This document shows positions 11,936 through 23,971 of a DNA stretch of 64,000 bases, one piece after another. Positions within the stretch are counted from its first letter, which is position 1. Every line of letters starts with the position of its first letter. The notes under the pieces are model-generated. The model was not told the origin of the DNA, did not search any database, and saw only the letters and a list, made by a program, of their open reading frames with translations. The stretch spans positions 13,716,001 to 13,780,000 of the forward strand of contig JAZGTH010000002.1 of the NCBI GenBank assembly GCA_036877525.1. Direction: 5' to 3'. Position numbers and translations under genes: made by a program. The DNA comes from Chromobotia macracanthus. Lineage: Eukaryota > Chordata > Actinopteri > Cypriniformes > Botiidae.

Positions 11936-13854
11936 ACATACTCATCTTATCAGTATGTTTGGGTGCTAAACATGTAAATAATGATAACAGCAAATACGAT
12001 GAACTGATTACCAACATCAAGACAACATTCACAAACTCAGAGAAGGAATTTGAATTTTCTTGCTTTCTGAAGCAAATGTGTTTTTTAAAAACCACACATT
12101 TGTCTTGTCTTTTATTTTCAGCAGACTAGCAGATTTTCGTTTTAGATTAGACAGCTGTGTTTCTTCAGCTGGAAACAGGAAGACCTGAGGTTTATGGTTT
12201 CATTCAGCGTGTCTGTACCACCTCAGAGTGACATGTCACTGGACCAGCCAATTTTGGGTGCATTTAACATTTACAATCATCTTGAGGCATTTGTTTGCAT
12301 TGTTCTGTGCCAACAATCCTTAGGCATAAGTCACCAGATGATTCATGACTCTGCAGATGAATAATTCATCTGATCTTTTTATTAAACCTGTATTCCAGGA
12401 TATGTGCAATCAGGTGCAAATATGTTTTATGGACAATTGTGTTTTTATATACATTTTTATTCAATTTTTATTCATTATTTATTCATCTTTATTTTATTCT
12501 GTTATCGGTTTTCTGTGCGTTGGAAGTTTTGGTCACTGAGACTAATACCTTGTGTGAGCAAGAGTGTCACCTGAATACCGAACTACATTTCCCATTAAAG
12601 CCCTGTGCCTCAGACTGATTACACTCACACTTCACTTACAACTCACACCCAATTTACTCTGTGTATTTACACCCCAGACTCACATGCACTTGGGCTGAAA
12701 TCTTGTTTTGCCCTGGCAACAGCTCTGAGCGGTTTTCATTGTCTTTGGATTTCCTGTTGTTACTTCCCCGCTTAGTTATTCTCGGCGGCAGCGTAACCAC
12801 TTGTTAATTCATGTTCGTGGGAAGGATGAGCCGGACAAAGTTACCGTTGCATGTCGTTCTTTTACTCATATTCTTGTCGTCAGGTTTACAGTGCAAACAG
12901 CTCCCGGGTGGACGTACTTAACTTGTTTTAAACAGAGCCAGAATGAACTTTTTCCCCAATCTCGCCTGCACAGCACACAGTGAGCGCACATCACATCAGC
13001 ACGTTTTTAACTACAATCCCCCAATACACTTTGCGGTGGACTACAACACCCGTAGACAGCGTTCTTAAATCAGCCACTTCTACTATTTTTCCCCTCTCTT
13101 GCAACAATAGTTACTACAGGTACTACACAGTTAGTATTTTCAGATGGTCTCAGATACAGTGTATGCAAAGCACCAGTTTGTAATGGTTTTATTGATCTGT
13201 GCATTTCACACTATATTACGCTGGCTGAACAAACACTTTTAAGTACAGGTGACAAGACAGGGTTTGTTAAAACAACACGGTTAAATTCAGTTCACATAGC
13301 TATATGTGTTTTATATGAAATGTGAACAGAAGAGGAGTCAGTCAAACTGACAAACGTGAAAGTTACTTTATTTGAGTGCTCATATAACAGGCAATGGCTC
13401 TTCACCCTTCCTCTGTGCCTCCACTGCGCTGTCATAAACATACCTTACTTCCAAACATCTGCAGCTGATAAACAAGAGGCACAAACTTTCCGAAATCTAT
13501 TTTAAATGGTTCCTCATTTTACAAATACTCATCAAATGTTGATTGTACATGAAACATATAATGTGCCAAAATAAACAAACCACAAGTACAGCAAGATGCC
13601 TGTAAAGTTGTACTGTTGCTATCATAAATGTGGAACATTTTTTAAGACACTTAGAAAAATACTTTCACCTGACTGGATCCAAAATCATGTTAATATATAA
13701 AAATTCATCAATTCAATTTAATATTAATATAAGATTTTAAGATTAAAATCTTATTTTTAAAAATTAAAATAAGATATTATATAAAGTCAGTTTCCCCAAA
13801 TTCATACATCTATCCTAGCAAAATAACCACAGGTGCAGTTCATCATACTAACTA

Positions 13855-14131
13855 CTATGGGAACATTCTCAGAACTAACATGTTCCCTAAAAATTCTCTC
13901 AAAGTTATCAAAAAGTTCTTGCAGTAATGTTAGTAGAACGTTTTTCAAAATATATCAAAAATGTTATTCTCAAGTTGTAAGTGGATAATCTAATAGTTCT
14001 ATTAACCAAACAATGTTAATACAACATGAACTTTCCGAGAACATTCAAAATAACTTTTAACACTTTGTTGCTTAATGGAAACGTTAGGGAAACATGTCAA
14101 ACATTCTTACAACCTAAAATTGTTAGCTGGG
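13855..14131 (+). mobile_element. MITE family A copy (CCCAGCTAACA/TGTTAGCTGGG ends)
   Basis: The internal landmarks are AACATTCTCAGAAC, CTCAAAGTTATCAAAAA, TTCTTGCAGTAATGTTAGTAGAACG and the closing CCTAAAATTGTTAGCTGGG. The left end is decayed. The right end abuts a tRNA-like SINE piece. Confidence 0.7.
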
Positions 14132-14135
14132 AAGT

Positions 14136-14200
14136 GTTTCCCTGGGAATCAAACCCAAGACCTTTGTTCTGTTAACGCAGGTCTACCAGCTGAGCCCCAG
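14136..14200 (-). mobile_element. tRNA-derived SINE head
   Basis: Read on the minus strand it starts like a tRNA: GGGGCTCAGCTGGTAGACC (box A type) and, about 35 bases on, GGGTTTGATTCCCAGGG (box B type). No full cloverleaf can be supported, so this is a SINE head and not a tRNA gene. Confidence 0.6.
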
Positions 14201-15281
14201 AATCACATTAACTACAGACATCATAACCTGTAACTTTACAATTTCAAAAGTATTAGTCAGCAGTGTAGTGCCGAGAGAGACAGCATGTCATGCTAAAGCG
14301 AACAGAACCGTTTTTATAATATTCACATAATCAGTACAGTGAACTGTTCATAGGTAAGGCCTCCTCTAACCTGAATCAGTACCTGCCATTGCGTACACAT
14401 ACAGCACATGGAAACATCCTATGACCCGACCAGCACGACTACAGAAGGTTCCTTGAGGTATCACCCTCGTTTCTGTGGTGGAAATAGACTCCATAAACAG
14501 CAGCCAACAGAAACATAACTGTTTTCACATTCTTTATTTAGCAAACCTTCCTTCCTGCCTGAATTGTTTTCCAATTTCAGTACATCCATGAGTACGCCAA
14601 AACAGTACAAGCCTATCATATGAGGCGGGATTGGTTAGTAATTGTCCAAAGCTGCAAAACTTTTAGCTCTTTGTCACCATCTCTTTTTAAAACATACTAT
14701 TGCAGGTACTTTATGTGCTTGACTGTAGGTATACGCTAGTCAAACTGACATTTGCCCTGGTAGCTCAAATGATAAATCATTATTATAAACTTAACTTTGT
14801 GAATCGGGGTAAGTTAAGGAAGCCGTTTTGAACATCTGGCATGTACTTGCTTTCTCATGCTATTTTTGATTGTTTTTCACAAAAAAGTTATTGCAGCTTA
14901 AAGGCAGGGCCTAATAAGACCAGAGGCAGAAAGTTTCTACATTTTCATTAAGTCAACATGTAATCAACAGGCCTGTATCAGACAACACAACATTCTCTCA
15001 TGACCCGTGCTCAGAATGTGTTCTTTGCATCTAACCCATCCAGTTAGTGCACATGGGAGTAGGGAAGTAGTGAAAAAAAACACACACCCACACACTCACA
15101 CCCACAACTCAGTCAATTTCCTAATCACTATTAAACCTACATAGTAAGCAGACCAGTCTACCAGCATTCCCATAAATGTCAGGATAAAGTTTCTCTTAAT
15201 ATATTAGCCTCACCTTACAACATCACCCAGAAAGGTGAAGAGTGAACCTTTATTGAAGAAGCCCTTAGGCACACATGTAAA

Positions 15282-15378
15282 CCCAGCTAACATGGAATGT
15301 TCTCTAAATGTCTTTGTTTGTTTGTTACTTAATGAAACATTAGGAAAACATTTGTACAACCTAAAATTGTTAGCTTGG
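15282..15378 (+). mobile_element. MITE family A copy, internally deleted
   Basis: Starts CCCAGCTAACATGGAATG and ends CCTAAAATTGTTAGCTTGG, with only about 97 bases between the outer ends. Most of the roughly 320-base interior is missing but both termini are kept. Confidence 0.7.
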
Positions 15379-16179
15379 AAGTTCTATTTAGGTATCCCAG
15401 AATCATTTTTTGCCGAAGCAATAAATTGCCAAATTAATTAAACAGGGATACCTTCCTTATTTGTTTATTTTATTTGTTTTAAATCAGTCTGGCTACATTT
15501 TGATTGAAGTTGAATGATAGTTAAAGAAGTTAAATGATGAAGTCAAATTGGCTTTACTGGACTTCATCATACCTGATGAAGAGCACATAAAGTAACCTGC
15601 AGTGTTAAGTTTCAAATGGTAGAGAGACAAAAGTTTTGCAGCTTTAAAAGCAAATGTGAACAGCAAAAATTTGTGTTGCACTTTGAAAGGATAATTAACT
15701 TGGTTATATACTTGGTTTGGGAAATGGTAAAGTATAGACTTATTAGGATGTGTATACAAAGTTAATCCTCGGGGTAAGCCAAAATAACATTAATTTTAAT
15801 GAATGTTAGTCATTTTAATTGTTACTCTAATTGTTACAAAACATACGCGAACTCATCAGGAAAGGTGAGTTCGAGTAATTTCTGAATGTACAGGACAGGT
15901 GAGAGGAGTTACTAAACTGTGTTTTCCTTACAAGGCTTTCCTCCTGCCAAATACAGTAACATAATCCATCACAGCTGATACAAGAGAGCTGTGAGTTTAC
16001 ACTGTACACAGACTGAGCCGATACTACAGGTAATGGACAGGTTTATATGTATATTTTTTATATAAAGTTTTATGTATTTTTAATTTTCACATTGGAAAAG
16101 TACGTCTAGATAATGTCATACAGCATTTGTTCTGTGGCAGTTATTAAAAACAATAAAGATTTAATTTTGTAGGAAGAAT

Positions 16180-16653
16180 TTTTAAGAAACATTCTCAGAA
16201 CAATGACTAACGTTCTTTCAGAGTTATCAAAAACATTCTTGCAGTAACGTTAAGCGAATGTTTCTTTAATGTTATATATCACATATCAAAAACGCTATTC
16301 TTAAGTAGTAAGTAGAAAGGATGCCGACCACAATATTAGCCAACAGCATACCCTGATCTAACTAATATCTGCGATTCTTAAATCACTACAAAAGCTGTTT
16401 TCTGTTAATGTACATTTGTTGCATTTCTGTAAAGCAGCTTGAAACAATATGTATTGTAAAAAGCACTATACAAATAAATGTGAAATGAAAATGTGAAAAA
16501 CTTATAACCAAGCAATAATCCATTTAGTTTTAATACATTTTGAAAACTGCATGTTTTGACTGTTCCTAGAATTTTCAGAATAACGTTTTAAGAGTTTTTT
16601 ACTTAATGGAAATGTTACAGAATCATTTTTACACCCTAAAATTGTTAGCTGGG
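16180..16653 (+). mobile_element. MITE family A copy with nested insertion
   Basis: Family A landmarks run from AGAAACATTCTCAGAAC to AAATTGTTAGCTGGG. They are split by about 170 bases (16330-16500) that include a retroposon-like tail near 16425-16485, so a later insertion broke the MITE. Confidence 0.6.
16400..16490 (+). mobile_element. 3' tail of a fish non-LTR/SINE retroposon
   Basis: The sequence GTAAAGCAGCTTGAAACAAT...TTGTAAAAAGCACTATACAAATAAA is a dispersed fish retroposon 3' end. Related copies are seen at 40725-40795 (+), 57635-57705 (-) and 361-415 (-). Confidence 0.45.
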
Positions 16654-17722
16654 TAAGGGCAATTTTTATCAGCTTGGGTCTCAATTTCCAGCCAAGCAGA
16701 AGACCATTAGGAGACACCACACATGAATATCTCTGTACACTGAAGTTACAGGTAGACTTCCACAAGTCATTTAAAAGCTGTAAAGTAAGGTTGCTTCTGT
16801 CTTAAAGTATCTTTGGCTAAATGCCTGCAGAACAGCAGCATATTTTTTGCATTACTCAGACTTCCCTAGAAACAAATTAGTTATTCACAGAATAATAAAT
16901 GTAATTTGCATTTTGCACAGGCTTTTGCATAACTGTGATTAATGTTAACATTCTCCGATTTATTTTACCATATTTAAATCCTTTCTGCTCAGTTCTGCAA
17001 ATTTACCCCAAAAATCAATGCAAAAGAAAAAGGTAAATCCACAACAGTCTTTTAAGCTGAAAGACTGTTAGACTGTTTTTTTTTTATCTGTTTAAAATAG
17101 TGTCTTTTATTGAATTTCCTCACATTTTAATATAAATTATTTTCTTGGCAAGAACGTGTAGTCTCTCGTTTAGAAGAGTTTTATTTTACATTGATCCTTC
17201 TGTTATTCAGGAGTGTATTCCTCATCCCGAAACCACTCAAGGCTATCCAAAACAAATCCCCGTTACTGCTGTCTGATTTCACTGCTTACAGCTAATTCCA
17301 TGTATACTTCAAAATATCATTTACCGTGGCGTTCACTTTTAAACTTTAAGAGGTCTGCAGTTACCTTGAGGGCACCTGAATCTATTCCAAAGTGATTTAT
17401 ATGTAAAAGCCACAATAAACAAAACTGAATTATCATTTAATTCATGTCTGCAGTAAGTTAGTAATTTACTTGCAAACACTGATCTGGACTCAGTTCAACC
17501 ATCTGGAAGTGTTTTTAATTTGTTGCTTCACACGGTGTGTGTGCAGGTCCCCATGAATGAGTCTTTACTGCACCTGTAGCCAATGAAATGACATTTGTTT
17601 TGAACTCTCAGATCTGAGCCAACATATCTACCTCAAATGTGTTTTTTTCTTTGTGCTTGTTAACCGCACCTTTAATTTTGGCTAACAATGTTGTGAATTT
17701 TGTCACTTTAACAGATCCTAAT

Positions 17723-18934
17723 ATGAAAAACCTAAGGTTCAAGAAGGCTGCTCTACTTCTGATTTTCATAATATGCCTGCTTGTAATCCTGAATATAGAT
17801 AACCTTGATCCAAATACAAACTTAAAACACAAGAGCAGAGATACAGATGAATTTGACGAACTCAATAACCAAACCGATTGGGAAAAATCACCAACTCTCT
17901 GGCCATCTAGTTGTGAGAAGAATGAGTCTGCTTCTGAAGTGGATGAATTTTCTACACTACCAGAGAATATCCAAGACTTTCTGCTCTACCGGCACTGTAG
18001 GAGTTTTCCCATGCTGCTGGATGTTCCTAATAAGTGCGGAGGCCCTCAAAACTCTGCCCGTGTCTTTCTTCTACTGGTCATCAAGAGCTCCCCTGAAAAT
18101 TACGAGCGCCGTGAAGTTTTGCGGAAAACCTGGGCTGAGGAACGGTTGTACAAGGGTGTGTGGATCCGTAGACTCTTCATAATCGGAGTAACTGGAACCG
18201 GATCTGAGAAGATAAGATTAAATAAACTTCTGAAGCACGAGAACAAAGAGCACCATGACATTTTACAATGGGACTTTAAAGATACTTTCTTTAACCTCAC
18301 GCTGAAGCAGATGCTGTTTCTGAACTGGATGCAACAGCGATGTCCACACGTCAGGTTTCTCCTCAATGGCGATGACGATATTTTTGCCCACACATTTAAC
18401 ATTGTGGAGTATCTTCAGAGTCTGAAGGACAATGATGGAGGTGAACATCTGTTTGTAGGTCAGGTCATGGAAAACGCCAAAACTATAAGAAAACGTAACA
18501 ATAAATACTTTGTCCCAAAGCAGGTACAGCAATCTGACACCTACCCACCCTATTGTAGTGGAGGGGGATTTCTCCTGTCAGGATATACAGCCAGGACGGT
18601 CTACAGTATGTCTTACAATGTTACCCTGATACCAATTGATGATGCTTACATAGGAATGTGTCTGGAAAAAGCTGGGCTCAAACCCACGATCCACATCAGT
18701 ATGATAATTGACGTTATGCAAAAACTGAAGGCTGACGAATATAATCCATGTTATTACAGAGAATTGCTTCTGGTTCATAGGTTTTTACCGCACCAGATTT
18801 TTCTGATGTGGAAAGAAATTCAAAACCCACATTTACAATGTAAACCGAATGAACCAGATCAGGTCATCAGCTTCACCACGGAAACTGTGGCTATCAAACG
18901 GGCGGAGCCAAGGAGAAGCCTCGCCGTACTGTAG
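17723..18934 (+). CDS. b3gnt3-like: Beta-1,3-N-acetylglucosaminyltransferase 3-like (GT31), copy 2
   Basis: A 403-residue type II membrane enzyme in one coding exon. I use ATG 17723 because a splice acceptor (CACTTTAACAG) ends at 17714; the reading frame is open further upstream but that part should be intron. Residues 8-24 form the anchor (KAALLLIFIICLLVILNI). The GT31 domain carries NGDDDIFAHT (DDD at 217-219), YPPYCSGGGFLLSGYTA and PIDDAYIGMCL. The latter two differ slightly from copy 1 (GGGG to SGGG, DDVY to DDAY). Residues from C64 to the DDD block are almost identical to copy 1. After the DDD block, protein identity falls to about 60%, and the C-terminus is about 20 residues longer. The expected role is Golgi GlcNAc transfer to galactose-ended glycans. 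Donor and acceptor preference may differ from copy 1. Confidence 0.9.
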   Translation: MKNLRFKKAALLLIFIICLLVILNIDNLDPNTNLKHKSRDTDEFDELNNQTDWEKSPTLWPSSCEKNESASEVDEFSTLPENIQDFLLYRHCRSFPMLLDVPNKCGGPQNSARVFLLLVIKSSPENYERREVLRKTWAEERLYKGVWIRRLFIIGVTGTGSEKIRLNKLLKHENKEHHDILQWDFKDTFFNLTLKQMLFLNWMQQRCPHVRFLLNGDDDIFAHTFNIVEYLQSLKDNDGGEHLFVGQVMENAKTIRKRNNKYFVPKQVQQSDTYPPYCSGGGFLLSGYTARTVYSMSYNVTLIPIDDAYIGMCLEKAGLKPTIHISMIIDVMQKLKADEYNPCYYRELLLVHRFLPHQIFLMWKEIQNPHLQCKPNEPDQVISFTTETVAIKRAEPRRSLAVL

Positions 18935-19145
18935 AACTGCACAATGTCTGCATTATATAAAATTGCTTTTTCACGCATGTAGATTCATTTGTTCAGTACA
19001 GCATGGCTATAACATTGCAAAACACAAAGGTATAACAAAACTACTTTAAATATACAGAACGTGTCTGGCATACACAGACATTTAAACCAATCCAAAAGTG
19101 AAATTTTGCCTTGATGTATTATATTATGCTAATAGTATTCTAGGA

Positions 19146-19191
19146 CAAATAGTCCTAGAATATATATATATATATATTCTAGGACTATTTG
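19146..19191. repeat. 46-bp perfect palindrome with (TA)n centre
   Basis: Two 23-base arms beginning CAAATAGTCCTAGAATATA are exact reverse complements around a TA-rich centre. A third partial copy of TTCTAGGAC lies just upstream (19138-19146), so alternative hairpins are possible. Confidence 0.85.
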
Positions 19192-19496
19192 CTGAAAAAT
19201 ATGGGCCACACAAACACATAATGTTGTTAAATTGCACTAAAGTTTTTATCATGTATATGAAACTTTTACAAGCCAAGTAAATGCCTTAACACTTTTTTTA
19301 ATTTCTGCTAAACTGGTTAAACTTTGAAAAAGCTGTATATTCATTTCCTCATATATATGCGTTTAATGTTCGACACATGCGGTTGAATGTTTTTGTTCTG
19401 TCTCTTGTTTTTGGGTGTGTGAATATGATGAATAATAACAATAAAAAGTCTTTCTTGAGTGGCTTTGTATAATAATAATAAAAGGAAACTCACGCT

Positions 19497-19625
19497 CGTG
19501 TATGACTTTTATCTTCTGTGGAACACAAAAGAAGATATTTTGAGAAATCAGAATATAAAAATATCTTCTTTTGTGTTCCTTAGAAGCAAAAAAGTCATAC
19601 AGGTTTGGAATGACATGTGGGTGCG
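19497..19625. mobile_element. Foldback MITE, fish 'GGAACACAAAAGAAGATAT' type
   Basis: The left arm TATGACTTTTATCTTCTGTG-GAACACAAAAGAAGATAT pairs with the right arm ATATCTTCTTTTGTGTTCC...AAAAAAGTCATAC as an inverted repeat with a short AT-rich loop. The same consensus ends appear in the element at 59698-60095. Confidence 0.65.
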
Positions 19626-20003
19626 AAATGATGAACCAGAACATGAATTAAAACATTTGCACATCTAATAATGTTTTATATTTGAAACGCTCAATGAAAA
19701 TAGGCTGACTAAGATGCCTAACTTGCCAATACTTCCTGCTGTAACGAATAATCTAGCAAATGTACACACCACAATTAGGTCAGCAGTCATTTTATAATGT
19801 CATTTTACACAATGTCTGTATTCATAAAATTGGATTTGGACTATAGTATCATAACATTACACACATACTGTACTGTACACTGTTATTGTTAAGGATTGAC
19901 CTTATGTGCACTTTCTTACAGGAAACAGGAAAAGCCAGCATATGCTTTTAGAACACATTAACATTTACAGGAAGTCTTTGCAAACTTGGATTTCATTACT
20001 GTA

Positions 20004-20385
20004 TTTAAAGTTGCAGCCCGTAACCTGCAGTCCTTTCTACCGCATCTCTGTTTGAAACATACAATCACAGGTACATGAAGTTATTTTCTTAATGTGGATG
20101 ACAAGTTTAAATTCTAAACATCTGCTGTAAGAACCAGATACAAACGCTGCATCATCTACAGCACCCGCACATGTGATACAGTACCTGGATCTTCCTTCTG
20201 TTTACAGACAAACATTTCCCACGAATCGGACCCAACAGCTCAAATTATAAATCATTATTATAAACTTAATGTTGTGAATCAGGGTAAGTTAAGGAGATTG
20301 TGTTGAATGCTGATCTGTCATATATTTGCTCAATAACTGATTCTTTGTTAATTTTAAACCAAAAACGTTACAGATTGCAGCTTAA
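20004..20385. mobile_element. MITE family B, near-complete copy
   Basis: Left end TAAAGTTGCAGCCCGTAAC and right end GTTACAGATTGCAGCTTAA are inverted copies. The interior contains CATCTCTGTTTGAAACATAC and a CATTATTATAAACTTAATG block. Related pieces are at 6220, 7545, 14665, 15540, 24970, 35985 and 49200. Confidence 0.65.
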
Positions 20386-22707
20386 TAGGTTTAAAGAAAT
20401 ATACAACCATCATGTGATGTCCTTATAATGATGTGCATATTCTTGCTTTGACAGATGAAGAGGTGAAAGATATGGATTTCAGCTTTAAGTGCTCATTAAA
20501 GATTTGCATATTCTTTTTTACTGGATACACAGAAGAAATGAAAATTTTTACATTGTCCTGCTGGTTTATTTGTGGCTGGTACAAACAAGCTCAACACAGA
20601 TACTTCTAGGAGTGAATAATTCACAAAACACATTACTGTAAATGACCCCTGAGAGGTACAGCAGAGCACTTGTTAGAACACAGCTTTACACACTAAAGAC
20701 TCAAATCACATTGATGGTAGTATAGTGTTTTCTGCAACTGAAGAACAGAGAGGAGAGCGCAGCCATTGTAATGCTGCCAGGTCAATAAAACAGGGCTGAT
20801 TTCTATCAATGAAACCAGTTTTTTTGTAGTTATGTTTCTAATAATTGGCAGATGACAACTGGTGTGAAGAAGAAGTGAAAGAAGTGTTACAAAATGCAAC
20901 AGGCACCAGTTTATGTGAAAACCATGGTGTGTGCATAGACATAGTATATATATGCATGCATGGTGCACTGCATGTACCATAAAAAATGTTCTATAAACGT
21001 TTGTGTACTTCCACTAGAAGTAATGAGCTGTTTTAGACCCTACGTAACAACTTTAAGATCAAGAGCTGTTTTCTCTGTGAAGCTGTGATATGCCATGACC
21101 TCATTACATCCTCCAGGGTAACAGCAGCTATGGCGTTGATACTGCTGGAGACAATACTGTAGATACAGACGCAGGTAAAGCTGCTTCAGTAATTCATACA
21201 CCAGGTATTAACTATTTACTAATACATTTTAAAAGCAAAAGTTGTATCTGTTAACATCAGTTAATGCACAATAAACTAATATGCATGACCAATAAACAAC
21301 TGTATATACATAATACTGTACATCATAAACAAACATAAAGAAAGATTCATATATGTTATACGTATATTTAAGGTAAGAGCAAATAAACAAAGTAAAATAG
21401 ATTTTTTATCTGTTACATTATATTTACATACTTAAACACTTACCTTTGTTTTGACACAAACAAGAATATGTAGAATGAGTTTGGGTATTTTAAAAGCACA
21501 GGTATACATCAACCTAAACTTTAAAACTGTTTCTTTGTTTTTGTTCTTTTTCTTTTTACCTTGACACATTTAACAAACTAATGTACATTTCTAATGAACC
21601 ATTAACACTAAGAACATACAAACAGCCAAAATAAACCATCATATGGGCATGCACTGCTCTATGGTCATGTAATCTATATATATAAGGAAATGCACAGCTC
21701 AGCAGTTTGTTTCATAAATCATACATCACAGATTATGCAGTTTTTGAGGTCATCATTCAGACATTGATCGTGTTGACTCTTTTATACACTGATCTGATGA
21801 TCTTGTCCTCATTAGTAACTCATGATCCTCTAGATGGCGCTACATGACGATAAAAGGAACCCCAACAGGCTGCAGCAGGAGAGGTTGGTGTTGTTATTTT
21901 ATTATATTAATATTATAATATTAAATTATGAGTCTTAAAATGAGTCCAGAAGTTAGTATGTATTTTAATATTTTTTTTGTTTTACATTTTTACATTTTCT
22001 GTTTGGAAAGAACAGGTGTTTTTAAAAACATACATACATTTTGTATACATATACAAAGCAGATACATGCATATATAGAATATATATGAATATACAAGGAC
22101 CTTCCTAATTCCCTTTTCTGATGCTTGAGATGTAAAACTGTTCACCTGAGCTAATGAAAGAAATCCTCCACAGCTCCCTGTGTGTGAAGTGCAGTACTGA
22201 ACACAAGGTGGCGGTAAAGAGCTTTCTGTCTGTTTTTCTATATTCTATTGCATAGTCAGATTGTGTGTCCTCATATGCTCTCTGATATGGACATTTTTGA
22301 TACAGTGTCTGTACAGGTTCAATTAATAATCTTAAGTTCCACCAGACGAATGTTTTCTGCGTTATGTGTCCAGCAGTCATCAGCAGTCGGCTTGCATATA
22401 AATGACACAGCTGTCTTCCTCACTGAAGATGAAGATCTGACAGTCTTTGTATCACATACTGTGAGTCGGGTTTAAGGTTTTTCTTCATTTCTGATACCTG
22501 CAGTTTCTGATGTCCTCTATCAATCGTGCCGTGTATTGATGAGTGTTAATGGAGTCTGTTTGGATGCTGGATTTTGGGTGAGGTCTATGGGTAATAGATA
22601 TCCATTGATTGGTTGTTTCTGATTGGTTATTATGTCTGCTAGGGTTAGGGTGATGAAACTACATTATATCTCAATATTTGATATCCCATCTTTGAAATGA
22701 CTTCAGA

Positions 22708-22850
22708 ACATTTACATTTGTGCATTTGGCAGATGCTGTTATCCAAAACAACTTACAGTGCATTCAAGCTAAACATTTTATCAGTGTGTGTGTGTGTGTG
22801 TGTGTGTGTGTTCCCTGGGAATCAAACCCACAACCAGTTGAGCTGCAGCC
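22708..22850 (-). mobile_element. tRNA-derived SINE with (TG)n insertion
   Basis: On the plus strand it reads ACATTTACATTTGTGCATTT, then GGCAGATGCTGTTATCC, then ACTTACAGTGCATTCAAGC. It ends with TTCCCTGGGAATCAAACCC and AGTTGAGCTGCAG, which on the minus strand are tRNA box B and box A. A TG microsatellite (22783-22811) has grown inside it. Confidence 0.65.
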
Positions 22851-23443
22851 ATTGTTGCCAAATAGACACAAAATGTTTAATGCAAGAAGTACCCTAAAAT
22901 AATCAACTCATCTTTATCATTGTCCATTTTCTGTTCTCTCTTCATACATGCTTAATCTTAACACAGTCCAGCAGTTACTGGAAGCTTTATTGTCCTGTAC
23001 CGACCCAGTTTAGTAATTATTTTAGCTAAGATTTATTGGCCACTAGCTAATAGTGATGAGTCTGTCTTTTACCCCATTACAGTCGTGATTGCTGTATTTA
23101 TGTCTTGAGTTAACAAAATGTTTTGCTCATTTTGACATATGACAGGCTTTTTAATTATTAGATTTAGAATATTTTGGTAGTTTAGAAGACGCATATTCTG
23201 CTCTCAGCATCTGACCATCTCACGCTGGCCTATCAAACTCACACCGCTGATATTGTACTGAATCCATTCTGTTAATTACACCCCGGGTCACTGTGTCGTA
23301 ATGATCATCAGGCTAGCTCTATAATATCAGTCCAGTTGTAGTTTAAGTGTGTGTGTGTACAGGACGATAAGGAGAGAGAGAAGAAACCACAGGCTTTCTG
23401 AGGAAGAACGTGCCAACATAAAGGGTAAACAAACGAAAGAAGT

Positions 23444-23971
23444 ATGTGTGAAGTGACTCGAGCTCAGATTGAGGAGAATCTTCAGAGCAAACAAAATGTT
23501 AAAGAAATCACAGAGACAGGTAAGACACACTGCCAAATGCAAATTCTGTTCCAGATTCAATTAGGATCACAGTAACTTCTAAGTTACACAACAAACCTTT
23601 GCAAATGCTGATAAAGATTCATACCAAGTCTGTTTTCACTGAAAAGAATTCTTGTAAGCTTGTGAGAAAAGTGTGTATACATGATGATGAATGAAGACCA
23701 CCTGACCTTAAAGCTTACATTACTTATTGGTCAGTCTGTTTTTGTTCTTTAACAAGCAGACCATAAATGGTGCTGCTTTGTAGCAGGGTGTGTTTTTCTG
23801 TATCTTTTCACCTTTACAGACAAAAGCCACTTGGAGATTCCAGTGGAAGGGAACATCAGTCGGATAGTTCCAGAAGAAGGAGCAGTGGAGGCACGGACCA
23901 TCAAAGATGCAGTTCTCAGGTATCCTGTTTTCAAGTATTCCACAATCTGGTTCTGCGCCTTTCCCAGCTGA
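23444..23971 (+). CDS. Putative small two-exon protein, unrecognised
   Basis: The exon pair 23444-23519 (ATG, donor G/GTAAGA) and 23820-23971 (acceptor CCTTTACAG, stop TGA) joins in phase to give 75 residues. It begins MCEVTRAQIEENLQSKQNVK and continues through EGNISRIVPEEGAVEARTIK. The peptide is acidic and helical-looking, with no signal peptide, membrane span or catalytic motif that I can name. Composition and the consistent splice phase favour a real product over chance. A second donor-like AG/GTATCC at 23920 would end the coding part earlier and imply further exons. The frame after the stop is also open in another register (to 24096), which may mean a frameshift or UTR. I do not recognise the family and give no function. 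Confidence 0.3.

Larger units (their letters stand above)
9364..17722. other. Intergenic region between the two b3gnt3-like genes
   Basis: I see no convincing gene in this stretch. It holds MITE copies (about 13855-14131, 15282-15378, 16180-16653), SINE pieces (11890-11935, 14136-14200), a retroposon tail near 16400-16485 and members of a second MITE family (14665-14905, 15540-15690). A GC-richer patch around 12740-12960 looks promoter-like. It contains an ATG at about 12811 followed by a signal-peptide-like stretch and a possible donor. Confidence 0.5.
18935..23443. other. Intergenic, repeats and weak exon-like pieces
   Basis: No firm gene. Contents: a 46-base perfect palindrome (19146-19191), a foldback repeat (about 19497-19625), a near-complete family B MITE (20004-20385), a SINE copy (22708-22850) and two open, splice-bounded but unassigned segments (21118-21174 and 22371-22458). 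Confidence 0.5.

Noticed and set aside
19146..19191. Rho-independent terminator or attachment site
   Set aside because: The host is a vertebrate, and the palindrome is AT-rich in intergenic DNA with no linked integrase or operon.
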